From: RPQJ01 sp036277615
GTDB taxonomy: Bacteria; Pseudomonadota; Gammaproteobacteria; Steroidobacterales; Steroidobacteraceae
Length of the DNA stretch: 18,727 nt
Assembly (NCBI GenBank): GCA_036277615.1
Contig: DASUMQ010000056.1
Coordinates: forward strand, 1-18,727
Direction of reading: 5' to 3'
Below, one piece after another: positions 8,278-16,108 of this stretch; position 1 is the first letter of the stretch; every line of letters begins with the position of its first letter. The notes under the pieces were generated by a model. It was not told the DNA's origin. It saw only the letters and a list, made by a program, of their open reading frames with translations, and did not search any database. The position numbers and the translations under genes are program-made.

Positions 8278-8816
8278 TGATGGTCGAGTCATCTGCCAAC
8301 TCCTGCAGGCACCGGCGCGCGGTGAGGACGCTCGCATCGCTCTGGTTCGCGTGGGCCTTGCTCGCGACCGCACCGCTCGCGCACGCCGGCGCAGACTGTT
8401 CGATCACGTCGGTCGGACTCAATTTCGGCGCCTACGATACGGCGCGTACGCAACCCGACGACGTGGCTGCAACGGTCACGGTCACGTGCGTGTACGTTGC
8501 ACCTGGCACCACGGGCGTCTCGTACACGTTGTCGTTGTCGAACGGCCAGTACGGCTCGGGCCCGATGGACCGACGCATGGGCAACGGCACGCCCGCGCGG
8601 CTCGGCTACAACGTCTACAGCGACTTTGCGCGCACGCGCGTCTGGGGTTCGGGGGCCGGCGGCACGGTCGTGGCGTCCGGCTCGATGACGGTCGGACCCG
8701 GCGTGGGCAACGGCACGCGCACCGCGACACACACGGTCTACGGGCGCATTCCGCAACTGCAGGATGCGACGCCGGGAGACTACCTGGACCTGCTCGTGTT
8801 GACGCTCAGCTACTGA
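8277..8816 (+). CDS. SCPU-domain pilus subunit, probable tip protein
   Basis: The protein is 179 aa from the ATG at 8277, which overlaps the usher stop by one base; a second ATG follows at once at 8280. A long signal peptide ends near residue 37 (PLAHA). The mature protein starts GADCS, so only three residues precede the first conserved cysteine (Cys41), against 16 in the first pilin. It therefore seems to lack a donor strand and could accept a partner without donating to one, the expected state of a tip subunit. The SCPU hallmarks are present: VGLNFGAYDT and a second Cys in VTCVY. It is half the size of the two-domain Csu tip adhesin CsuE. The tip role is inference from the missing extension and last-gene position. 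Confidence 0.8.
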   Translation: MMVESSANSCRHRRAVRTLASLWFAWALLATAPLAHAGADCSITSVGLNFGAYDTARTQPDDVAATVTVTCVYVAPGTTGVSYTLSLSNGQYGSGPMDRRMGNGTPARLGYNVYSDFARTRVWGSGAGGTVVASGSMTVGPGVGNGTRTATHTVYGRIPQLQDATPGDYLDLLVLTLSY

Positions 8817-8826
8817 TCGCGGCGGG

Positions 8827-9276
8827 TCAATGCACGACGGCCGCGACGTGCACGGGCAGCGGGTACTGTCCGGGAGCGAGCCCCGGCGCGAGCCAGAGCC
8901 GGAACACGAATTCGAGGTCGTGGCCGGTGGCGGGCCACAGCTCGACGCTGGTCTCGTGCAATCGAACCGTGTGACCGACGCCCGCGATGTCGACGGCTGT
9001 CGTGTAGCCGACGCGCGGATGCACCTGGAGCCGCACACGGTCCGGTGCGTTGGTGCGCAACGCGTAGCGCCGCGTGACGTCGAGGTATCCGCGGTCCAGG
9101 TCCGCGCTCGTGAGCGTGAGCGCTCCGTCGGAGTCCACCGGTGCGAGACGAACGTGGGCGTCGACGCGCGCCGACACCGCGAACCGCGCGAGCGCCACGT
9201 CGGCACCCTGGCTGCCGAACGGCAAGCCCGCCAGGAGGCATGCGAGCAAGTACCCCGCAGGTCGCAAGACTTGCAC
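8827..9276 (-). CDS. Secreted, cysteine-free protein, possibly a diverged pilus subunit
   Basis: The gene converges on the pilus operon, with only ten bases between the two stops. A GTG at 9276 gives 149 aa beginning directly with a signal peptide (VQVLRPAGYLLACLLAGLPF, cleavage near SQG/ADV). The open frame reaches back to an ATG at 9357, but the extra residues do not look like a signal sequence. The mature N-terminus ALARFAVSARVDAHV resembles the donor-strand region of the first pilin (TTTFPVSAQVAAN), and the end (GQYPLPVHVAAVV) looks like a fimbrial last strand. The mature part has no cysteine, unlike the SCPU proteins next door. I do not recognise a named family. A structural subunit or accessory of the pilus is the best guess. 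Confidence 0.6.
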   Translation of the reverse strand: MQVLRPAGYLLACLLAGLPFGSQGADVALARFAVSARVDAHVRLAPVDSDGALTLTSADLDRGYLDVTRRYALRTNAPDRVRLQVHPRVGYTTAVDIAGVGHTVRLHETSVELWPATGHDLEFVFRLWLAPGLAPGQYPLPVHVAAVVH

Positions 9277-9510
9277 CTCGACGGGTCGACATGCCGAAGG
9301 CAGGCCGTGACCCGCTGAACGGGTCTCATGAAGCGCTTTCGTGTCCGGCAGGGGCATTCGCGCTCACCGCAGTCCCGTGTGACGGGCTTCTCGGTTTCGA
9401 CGCTAATCCCTTGCATCCGGATCGCGCAACCGGCCAGGCGGACAATTGCACCGGATCCGGGTGCTGCGGTGCGACATTGGCGTGCGCGCCACTGCCGCGG
9501 CTAATGCGTG

Positions 9511-9538
9511 TTGCACCCCCCCGGAAAACCGCTAAAGT
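9511..9538 (+). promoter_or_regulatory. Candidate sigma-70 promoter for the 2-oxoacid oxidoreductase operon
   Basis: TTGCAC (9511-9516) and TAAAGT (9533-9538) are separated by 16 bases and would start transcription about 25 bases before the GTG at 9570. A perfect CCGGATCCGG palindrome at 9451-9460, flanked by GCA and GTGC, lies about 50 bases upstream and could be a regulator site. Confidence 0.35.
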
Positions 9539-9569
9539 CGGCCCTCGTCCCTGTAATCTGCGAGTTTTC

Positions 9570-11387
9570 GTGAGCGCCCCTCCGACCGACACGCTCCACC
9601 CCGATTACTTCCATCGGGTGGTGGACTGCCAGTGGGCCTGCCCTGCCCACACAGACGTCCCCGAATACATCCGCCTGATTGCGCTCGGCCGTTTCTCCGA
9701 CGCGTACATGGTGAACCGCGAATCGAACGTCTTTCCAGGGATCCTGGGCCGCGTCTGCGACCGTCCGTGCGAGCCGGCCTGCCGGCGCGGCCGGGTCGAG
9801 GACAAGCCCGTGGCCATCTGCCGCCTGAAGCGCGTCGCGGCGGACCACAAGGACGACATCACCTCGCGGCTGCCCGTGATCCCGGCGCAGAAGAACGGCA
9901 AGCGCGTGGCCTGCATCGGCGCGGGCCCCGCGTCGCTGACGGTCGCCAACGACCTGTTGCCGCTCGGCTACGAGGTCGTGATTTTCGAGCAGTGGGACAA
10001 GGCCGGCGGGCTGATGCGCACGAACATCCCGTCGTTCCGCCTGCCCGAGTCGGTGCTCGCCGAGGAGATCGGCTACATCGAGAACATGGGCGCGCAGATC
10101 CGGTACAACTCGCGCATCGACAGCATGAGGAAGCTGCTCGAGACCGGCGGCTTCGACGCCGTGTTCGTCGGCAGCGGCGCGCCGAGAGGCAAGGAGCTCA
10201 AGCTCCCGGGCCGTGTCGAAGGCGACGCCAACATCCACATCGGCATCCAGTGGCTCGAGTCTGTCGCGTTCAAGCACATCGAAAGGATCGGCGAACGCGT
10301 GCTGATCATCGGCGTCGGCAACACGGCGATGGACTGCTGCCGCTCGTCGCTCCGGCTCGGCGCGAAGGACGTGAAGGTCATGGCGCGCAAGCCGCGCCAG
10401 TTCTTCAAGGCCTCGGAGTGGGAACTCGAGGACGCCGAGAGCGAGAACGTCGCGATCGTCGTCAACCACTCGCCCAAGTCGTTCGTGGTCGAGGACGGCA
10501 GACTTGCCGGCATGCTGTTCGACAAGATGGAGTACGACCTCGACGCGAAAGGCCGCATCCTGGCCGAGCGCGTGGTCGGCGAGCAGTTCTTCCCGGCCGA
10601 CGACGTGATCCTGGCGATCGGCCAGGAAAATGCGTTCCCGTGGATCGAGAACGACCTGGGGCTCCAGTTCGACAAGTGGCACGTGCCCGTCGTCGACCAG
10701 ACGACGTTCCAGTCCACGCGACCCGACGTGTTCTTCGGCGGCGACGCCGCGTTCGGCCCGAAGAACATCATCTGGGCCGTGGAGCACGGCCACCAGGCCG
10801 CGATCTCGATCCACAACTTCTGCATGGACCAGCCGGTCACCGAGCGGCTGCCGCCGACGATGCACCTGTCGTCGCGCAAGATGGGCCTGCACGAATGGTC
10901 GTACAAGAACGACTACAACCCGGTCGAGCGGCGCCTCGTCCCGCACGTGAGCCTGGCCGAGCGCTTCAAGAAGATCAGCATCGAGGTGGAACTGGGCTTC
11001 GACGCGGAGCAGACCGCAGCCGAGGTCCAGCGTTGCCTGAACTGCGACGTGCAGACCGTGTTCGACGTCAAGACCTGCATCGAGTGCGATGCCTGCATCG
11101 ACATCTGTCCGACCGACTGTCTCACGATCACCCCGAACGGTGAGGAAGCGGACCTCGTCAGGCGCCTGAAGGCGCCGCGCCACAACCCGCACCAGCCGCT
11201 GTTCGTTTCCGGGCCGCTGAAGCACACCGGCCGGGTGATGGTGAAGGACGAGGACCTCTGTGTTCACTGCGGACTCTGCGCCGAGCGCTGCCCGACGGCC
11301 GCCTGGGACATGCAGAAGTCCACGATCAACCTGCCCCACGCACCCGACCACCAATGGCCCAGCCCGCAACGACTCAAGACCGCGTAA
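9570..11387 (+). CDS. GltD-like FAD/NAD(P) oxidoreductase with ferredoxin domains, electron-transfer partner of KorAB
   Basis: The protein is 605 aa. The GTG at 9570 is chosen because homology-like sequence starts at once (HPDYFHRVVDCQWACP). The N-terminal GltD-type Fe-S domain has CQWACP and GRVCDRPCEPAC. An FAD Rossmann motif (GAGPAS, residue 117 on) and an NAD(P) motif (GVGNTAMD, 248-255) follow, then GGDAAFGPKNIIWAVEHG, the GltD-family FAD end. Two [4Fe-4S] motifs lie near the C-terminus: CIECDACIDICP from residue 503 and CVHCGLCAERCP from 564. It should move electrons between the Fe-S clusters of the 2-oxoacid oxidoreductase and NAD(P) via FAD. A comparable flavoprotein subunit is known beside KorAB in the 2-oxoglutarate:NADP+ oxidoreductase of aromatic-degrading betaproteobacteria. 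The 34-base overlap with the next gene indicates coupling. Confidence 0.85.
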   Translation: MSAPPTDTLHPDYFHRVVDCQWACPAHTDVPEYIRLIALGRFSDAYMVNRESNVFPGILGRVCDRPCEPACRRGRVEDKPVAICRLKRVAADHKDDITSRLPVIPAQKNGKRVACIGAGPASLTVANDLLPLGYEVVIFEQWDKAGGLMRTNIPSFRLPESVLAEEIGYIENMGAQIRYNSRIDSMRKLLETGGFDAVFVGSGAPRGKELKLPGRVEGDANIHIGIQWLESVAFKHIERIGERVLIIGVGNTAMDCCRSSLRLGAKDVKVMARKPRQFFKASEWELEDAESENVAIVVNHSPKSFVVEDGRLAGMLFDKMEYDLDAKGRILAERVVGEQFFPADDVILAIGQENAFPWIENDLGLQFDKWHVPVVDQTTFQSTRPDVFFGGDAAFGPKNIIWAVEHGHQAAISIHNFCMDQPVTERLPPTMHLSSRKMGLHEWSYKNDYNPVERRLVPHVSLAERFKKISIEVELGFDAEQTAAEVQRCLNCDVQTVFDVKTCIECDACIDICPTDCLTITPNGEEADLVRRLKAPRHNPHQPLFVSGPLKHTGRVMVKDEDLCVHCGLCAERCPTAAWDMQKSTINLPHAPDHQWPSPQRLKTA

Positions 11388-13201
11388 ACGACTTCGTCAT
11401 CAAGCTCGCCAACGTGAACGGCACGGGCTCCGCCAGTGCCAACTCGTTGCTGATGAAGTCCATCTTCCGCATGGGCGTGCCCGTGATGGGGAAGAACTAC
11501 TTCCCGTCCAACATCCAGGGCCTGCCCACGTGGTACGAGATCCGCGTGACCCGGGACGGCTACGTCGCCCGTTCCGGCCGGGTCGACCTCATGGTCGCGA
11601 TGAACGCCGAGACGTACCAGAAGGACGTCCGCGAGGTGAGCCCCGGCGGATTCCTGATCTTCGACTCGACCTGGCCGCGCTCGACGCTGCTGACGCGCGA
11701 CGACGTCACGATCCTCGGGGCCCCGCTCGCGAGGATCTGCAACGAGAACTTCGTCGGCGTGCGCAACCGCATCCTGATGAAGAACGTCATGTACGTGGGC
11801 TTGCTCGCGGCGCTGCTCGAGATCGACGTCGAGGTGATCCGCGGCCTGCTGACCGAGAGCTACGCGAAGAAGCCGGCGCTGGTCGAAGCCAACATGAAGG
11901 CGGTCCAGCTCGGCCACGACTATGCGAAGGCCCACCTGCCCTGCCCGCTGCCCCTGCGTGTCGAGCGCATGGACAAGACGAAGGGCCACATCATGATCGA
12001 CGGCAACACGGCCGCCGGCCTCGGCGCCGTGTACGCGGGCGCAACGGTCGGCCCGTGGTACCCGATCACGCCGTCGACGTCGCTGATGGACGCGTACAAG
12101 AGCTTCTGTGCGAAGCTGCGCGTCGACCCGGTGACCGGCGAGAACAACTACGCGGTGATCCAGGCCGAAGACGAGCTCGCCGCGATCGGCATGGTGCTCG
12201 GCGCCAACTGGAATGGCGCGCGCGCGTTCACGGCGACGAGCGGGCCCGGTATTTCGCTGATGAGCGAGTTCATCGGCCTGGCCTACTATGCCGAGATTCC
12301 CGCCGTGATCGTCGACGTGCAGCGCGTCGGTCCCTCGACCGGCATGCCGACGCGCACGCAGCAGTGCGACCTCATGCTCTGCGCGTACGCGTCGCACGGC
12401 GACACGAAGCACGTGCTGCTGTTCCCGTCCAACCCCGAAGAATGCTTCACGATGATGGTGCAGGCATTCGACCTATCCGAGCGGCTGCAGACGCCGGTGT
12501 TCCTGATGTCCGACCTCGACATCGGCATGAACGACTGGATGGTCCCCGAGCTCAAGTGGGACGACGCCTATCGACCCGACCGCGGCAAGGTGCTGTCCAG
12601 GGACGAGATCGAGGCACTGCCCAAGTTCCACCGCTATCTCGACAAGGACGACGACGGCATCCCGTACCGCACGCTGCCGGGCGTCTCGGCCAAGGGCGCG
12701 TATTTCACACGCGGGTCCGGGCACAACCAGTACGGCGGCTACACCGAGGACTCGACCGAATACCAGATCGTGCTCGACCGGCTGCTGCGCAAGTTCAAGC
12801 GCGCGCGGGCGCTGGTGCCACCGCCCGTGATCGAGAGCACGGGCACGAGCAGCATCGGCCTGGTCGCGGTCGGCAGCAGCCGCGGCGCGGTCAACGAGGC
12901 ACGCGACATCCTCGGGAAACGGGGCATCCCGATCGACTACATGCGGATCAAGGCGTTCCCGTTCACCAAGGAAGTCGAGACCTTCATGGCGTCGCACGAG
13001 AAGATCTTCGTGGTGGAGCAGAACCGCGACGCGCAGCTGCGCTCGCTGCTGACGCTCGAGACGGACGTGCCGAAATCGAAGCTGCATTCCGTGCTGCACT
13101 ACAGCGGCCTGCCGATGACCTCGAAGGAGATCGTCGACGCGGTCATCGCCGAACTCGGCGACCAGCGGCGAGCCCAGGTCGCCGCGGTTGCGGCAACCTG
13201 A
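11354..13201 (+). CDS. korA: 2-oxoacid:acceptor oxidoreductase, fused gamma-alpha subunit (2-oxoglutarate type)
   Basis: The protein is 615 aa, typical of the fused form. The first ~180 residues are the gamma (catalytic) domain, which begins with a GTGSASAN glycine-rich stretch and MGVPVMGKNYFPSNIQG. After a linker comes the alpha domain with the signature YPITPST (236-242) and the TPP-contacting ATSGPGISLMSEFIGLA region, then VQRVGPSTGMPT. The C-terminal domain (from about 490, LVAVGSSRGAVNEA) is the transketolase-C-like part. With the beta subunit it decarboxylates a 2-oxoacid to acyl-CoA and reduces ferredoxin-type centres. 2-Oxoglutarate is the likeliest substrate by resemblance, not proof. 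The ATG lies inside the upstream gene and has no clear Shine-Dalgarno, so it depends on coupled translation. Confidence 0.85.
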   Translation: MAQPATTQDRVNDFVIKLANVNGTGSASANSLLMKSIFRMGVPVMGKNYFPSNIQGLPTWYEIRVTRDGYVARSGRVDLMVAMNAETYQKDVREVSPGGFLIFDSTWPRSTLLTRDDVTILGAPLARICNENFVGVRNRILMKNVMYVGLLAALLEIDVEVIRGLLTESYAKKPALVEANMKAVQLGHDYAKAHLPCPLPLRVERMDKTKGHIMIDGNTAAGLGAVYAGATVGPWYPITPSTSLMDAYKSFCAKLRVDPVTGENNYAVIQAEDELAAIGMVLGANWNGARAFTATSGPGISLMSEFIGLAYYAEIPAVIVDVQRVGPSTGMPTRTQQCDLMLCAYASHGDTKHVLLFPSNPEECFTMMVQAFDLSERLQTPVFLMSDLDIGMNDWMVPELKWDDAYRPDRGKVLSRDEIEALPKFHRYLDKDDDGIPYRTLPGVSAKGAYFTRGSGHNQYGGYTEDSTEYQIVLDRLLRKFKRARALVPPPVIESTGTSSIGLVAVGSSRGAVNEARDILGKRGIPIDYMRIKAFPFTKEVETFMASHEKIFVVEQNRDAQLRSLLTLETDVPKSKLHSVLHYSGLPMTSKEIVDAVIAELGDQRRAQVAAVAAT

Positions 13202-13326
13202 AGTGGCTAGTGGCCAGTGACTAGTGGCTAGCAGGCGATGACTTTCCTGCCCGCGGTTGCTGACATGACGCCAGACGCTCCATTCCGACCAGACACTAGC
13301 CACTAGCCACTAGCCACTAGACACTT
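13201..13326. repeat. Inverted arrays of a 7-bp tandem repeat (CTAGCCA) between korA and korB
   Basis: The left arm (13201-13231) holds four copies of TGGCTAG with single-base variants (13204-13231). The right arm (13296-13326) holds the reverse complement, CTAGCCA, three exact copies plus CTAGACA. The 31-base arms match as reverse complements at 28 positions, including the outer AAG/CTT, and flank 64 bases of ordinary sequence. The left arm begins on the last base of the korA stop; the right arm ends four bases before the korB ATG. Transcribed RNA could form a long stem that replaces the usual ribosome binding site region of korB. I recall similar repeats between genes in Xanthomonadales genomes. 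Confidence 0.85.
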
Positions 13327-13330
13327 CTCC

Positions 13331-14389
13331 ATGAGCTTCATCAACAAGCCCAAGGTCCGCCACCCCGACCTGCCGAAGAACGAGCTCGGCCTGACGCGTC
13401 GCGACTACGAAGGCGCCATGTCGACGTTGTGCGCCGGGTGCGGCCACGACTCCGTGACCTCGGCGATCACCCAGGCGATCTGGGAGCTCGACATCCGTCC
13501 CGAGCAGCTCGCCAAGCTCTCGGGCATCGGCTGCTCGTCCAAGACCACGGCGTATTTCGCGAGCGGCGCGCACGGGTTCAACGCCGTGCACGGCCGCATG
13601 CCGTCGATCGCCGCCGGGGCGAACGCAGCTAATCGCGACCTGCACTACATCGGCATCTCGGGCGACGGCGACTCGCTGTCGATCGGCTTCGGTCAGTTCG
13701 CGCACGCGATCCGCCGCAACGTCAACATGCTGTACATCTGCGAGAACAACGGCGTGTACGGCCTGACCAAGGGGCAGTTCTCGGCCTCGGCCGACATCGG
13801 CACCAGGTCGAAGAAGGGCGAGGAGAACCGGCAGGCGCCGGTCGACCCGTGCCTCGCAGCGCTCAGCCTCGGCGGCACGTTCATCGCGCGCAGCTTCTCG
13901 GGCGACAAGGACCAGCTCGTGCCGCTGATCAAGGCAGGCCTCCGGCACCGCGGCTTCGCGCTGATCGACGTGATCTCACCGTGCGTCACCTTCAACGACC
14001 ACGTCGGCTCGACCAAGAGCTACCAGTTCACGCGCGAGCACTACCAGGAGGCCGTCCACGCCGACTACATCCCGCCGCGCACGGAAATCACGGCTTCCTA
14101 CGGCGAGGGCGAGGCCTTCCCGGTCAGGATGCACGACGGCAGCCAGATCCTGCTGCGCAAGCTCGACAAGGACTACGACCCGACGCACCGCGGCAAGGCG
14201 TTCGAATACCTGCGCACCAAGCTGCGGCAGGGCGAGCACGTGACGGGCCTGATCTTCGTCTCGGAAGCCAGCTCGCACGACATGCACGAGATGATGAACA
14301 CCACGCACGTGCCGCTGAACCAGATCCCGTACGAGAAAATGCACCCGGGTGCTGCGGGCCTGGCGAGCATCCTGAAGCGCTACGGCTGA
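13331..14389 (+). CDS. korB: 2-oxoacid:ferredoxin oxidoreductase beta subunit (TPP-binding)
   Basis: The protein is 352 aa. The TPP/magnesium motif starts at GDGDS (111-115) and continues through NVNMLYICENNGVYGLTKGQ (ending near 150). The cysteines expected to hold the single [4Fe-4S] cluster of KorB-type subunits are visible: Cys34 and Cys37 in CAGCGH, Cys68 in GIGCSSK and Cys218 in SPCVTFN. GSTKSYQFT and LGGTFIARSFSGDKDQL are also family-typical. With the gamma-alpha subunit it carries out oxidative decarboxylation and passes electrons to the flavoprotein encoded first in the operon. The ATG at 13331 has no Shine-Dalgarno; the preceding bases belong to the repeat array, so its translation may depend on read-through from korA or on RNA structure. 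Confidence 0.88.
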   Translation: MSFINKPKVRHPDLPKNELGLTRRDYEGAMSTLCAGCGHDSVTSAITQAIWELDIRPEQLAKLSGIGCSSKTTAYFASGAHGFNAVHGRMPSIAAGANAANRDLHYIGISGDGDSLSIGFGQFAHAIRRNVNMLYICENNGVYGLTKGQFSASADIGTRSKKGEENRQAPVDPCLAALSLGGTFIARSFSGDKDQLVPLIKAGLRHRGFALIDVISPCVTFNDHVGSTKSYQFTREHYQEAVHADYIPPRTEITASYGEGEAFPVRMHDGSQILLRKLDKDYDPTHRGKAFEYLRTKLRQGEHVTGLIFVSEASSHDMHEMMNTTHVPLNQIPYEKMHPGAAGLASILKRYG

Positions 14390-14434
14390 CCCGGAACGGG
14401 GGGCGCGTGCGCCCGGACCATGACACAGGTCACC

Positions 14435-14461
14435 TTGCGGGGGTACGGCACGGCCTAGAAT
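14435..14461 (+). promoter_or_regulatory. Candidate promoter giving a near-leaderless mRNA for the DUF4124 gene
   Basis: TAGAAT (14456-14461) is a 5/6 match to the -10 box, with TTGCGG (14435-14440) 15 bases upstream as a short-spaced -35. Only eight bases separate the -10 from the ATG at 14470, and no Shine-Dalgarno lies between, so transcription would start at or within two bases of the start codon. A GGGCGC/GCGCCC dyad at 14401-14414 just after korB may end the previous transcript. Confidence 0.45.
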
Positions 14462-14469
14462 GTGCCGCG

Positions 14470-15108
14470 ATGCCGGCCCATGCCCCGCAACCACGCCCAT
14501 CCCGATCGCCGGCCGTCGCCTGCGGCGCGACGGTGCTCGCGTGCGTCCTGGCGTGGGCGCCCGCGTGGTCGGCCTCGGCCGTGTACAAGTGGATCGACGA
14601 CGACGGGGTGACGCACCTGTCCTCGGAACGGCCGCCGCCGGGGATTCAATACGAACGGGTCGCCGTCGCTGCGCTCGGCGGCGGCGGCGCCCAGGCCTCG
14701 TCGAAGCGAGGTGGCGGCACCGCGGTCGCGAAGGGCAACGTCAGGCTCGCGGCGGTGTCGCCCGAACAGGTCGCCCGACGCAATGCCGCCATCTCCGAAC
14801 TGCAGAACCGCGAATGCGTCGTGGCGCTCGAGTCGATGGATCGCCTGGCCCGCAGCGGCCGCCCCGTCGAACCGACCGAATTTCGTCGCCTGCAACAGAC
14901 CGCCGACCTGAATTGCAGCAAGGAGCCGGCGGCCCGCCGTCAGCAGGAGGAACAGGCCGCGAAGCTTCGCGTCGCAAAGGGCGACGTGTGCGTCGAGGCA
15001 CGCAACAAGCTGGCCGACATGCTCGAGCCCGGACGGCGCCCGACACGCGAGCAGTTGAAGGTCCAGCAGGAATTCATCGAGTCGCACTGCAAGGTCCCGG
15101 TGCGCTGA
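14470..15108 (+). CDS. DUF4124-domain exported protein
   Basis: The protein is 212 aa with a signal peptide (hydrophobic 15-37, AWSASA) followed by a short DUF4124 domain (about 34-70) showing its hallmark YKWIDDDGVTHLSSERPPPG. DUF4124 is a common periplasmic beta module in proteobacteria with no settled function. The rest is Ala/Gln/Arg-rich, probably helical, and has four cysteines (RECVV, LNCSK, DVCVE, SHCKV) that could form disulfides in the periplasm. A poly-Gly patch (ALGGGG, KRGGG) separates the parts. It ends ten bases before the lipid kinase gene, so the two are probably co-transcribed. Confidence 0.8.
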   Translation: MPAHAPQPRPSRSPAVACGATVLACVLAWAPAWSASAVYKWIDDDGVTHLSSERPPPGIQYERVAVAALGGGGAQASSKRGGGTAVAKGNVRLAAVSPEQVARRNAAISELQNRECVVALESMDRLARSGRPVEPTEFRRLQQTADLNCSKEPAARRQQEEQAAKLRVAKGDVCVEARNKLADMLEPGRRPTREQLKVQQEFIESHCKVPVR

Positions 15109-15118
15109 TCGTCGGCGC

Positions 15119-16108
15119 ATGAACGACCCGGTGTTCCCGGTCGACACTGCGCTGCCAGCCTCGCGCCGCTCCTCACGGCCAGCGTCCTTGATCGATGCGC
15201 GTTGGCTCGTGATTCGCAATCCGGCGGCCGGTCGCTCGCGCCGCCAACGTGCGTGGCTGGCATTCGAACGGGCGTTGCGTCGCGCCGGCGTGCAGTTCGA
15301 CGTCCACTCGACGCACGGACCCGGCGACGGTGCCCGGCTCGCGCACGCCGCCACGGCAGAGGGCCTGCACCGCATCCTGGTCGCCGGCGGCGACGGCTCC
15401 GTGCACGAAGCCCTGAACGGACTCATGCGGGCCCGCGACACGCACGGCGCGCCGGCGCCGACGCTCGTCCCCGTGCCGCTCGGCACCGGCAACGACTGGG
15501 CGCGAACGCTCGGGCTGCCACGCGACCCCGATCGTCTCGCCGCGCTGGTGGCCCACGGAGCGCCGCGGCCACACGACGCCGGCGTGATTTCGTTCGCGTC
15601 ACGCGGCGGCGATCGTTGCTGGTTCGTCAACGTCGCGGGCGCCGGGTTCGATGCGCACGTGTTGGCGCGGCTGCCGGTACCGACGCCGACGCGTCTGGCA
15701 TACCTGGCCGGCGCCCTGCGTGAACTCCGGCGCTACCAGTCGCCACGCTTTCGCATCGCGACGGACGAGGCACCGGCCCGCGAGGGACGCTTGCTGCTCG
15801 CCCTCGTCGCGAACGGACGATACTGCGGCCACCGGATGCACGTGGCCCCGTGCGCACTCGTCGATGACGGACGCTTCGACGTCGTGACGATCGACGAGGT
15901 CGGCCTGCTGCGGGCACTGCCCAAGCTGGCCGCGCTCTATGTCGGCACCGTGCTGCGAGACCCGCTCGTGCGGCACGTGACCGCCGTGCGCGTGCGCATC
16001 GACAGCGACCCAAGCGTCGCGGTCGAGGCCGACGGCCAGCTCGTCGGTACGACGCCCGCGGAGTTCACCATGATGCGCGGGGCCCTGTTGGCGTTGCGCG
16101 GCGACTGA
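15119..16108 (+). CDS. Diacylglycerol/lipid kinase family protein (YegS/DgkB-like)
   Basis: The protein is 329 aa, the family length. Motifs in order: IRNPAAGRSRR (32-42, NPxxG phosphate loop), LVAGGDGSVHEALNGL with GGDGS at 90-94 (nucleotide binding and catalysis), GTGNDWA at 122-128, PHDAGVI, FVNVAGAGFDAHV, and near the end VEADGQ, which resembles the family's VDGE element. It should phosphorylate a lipid such as diacylglycerol or phosphatidylglycerol at the inner membrane; the lipid cannot be told from sequence. No membrane segment is present. The first ~27 residues look unstructured, so a later start is possible. No Shine-Dalgarno is seen; the gene follows the DUF4124 gene by ten bases. 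Confidence 0.9.
   Translation: MNDPVFPVDTALPASRRSSRPASLIDARWLVIRNPAAGRSRRQRAWLAFERALRRAGVQFDVHSTHGPGDGARLAHAATAEGLHRILVAGGDGSVHEALNGLMRARDTHGAPAPTLVPVPLGTGNDWARTLGLPRDPDRLAALVAHGAPRPHDAGVISFASRGGDRCWFVNVAGAGFDAHVLARLPVPTPTRLAYLAGALRELRRYQSPRFRIATDEAPAREGRLLLALVANGRYCGHRMHVAPCALVDDGRFDVVTIDEVGLLRALPKLAALYVGTVLRDPLVRHVTAVRVRIDSDPSVAVEADGQLVGTTPAEFTMMRGALLALRGD

Noticed and set aside
5911..8373. 820-codon minus-strand open frame opposite the usher
   Set aside because: The usher frame shows its domains in order; the antisense frame has no signal or motif.
13201..13326. CTAGCCA heptamers considered as a CRISPR array
   Set aside because: The repeats are 7 bp, directly tandem without spacers and inverted in two arms, and no cas gene is nearby.
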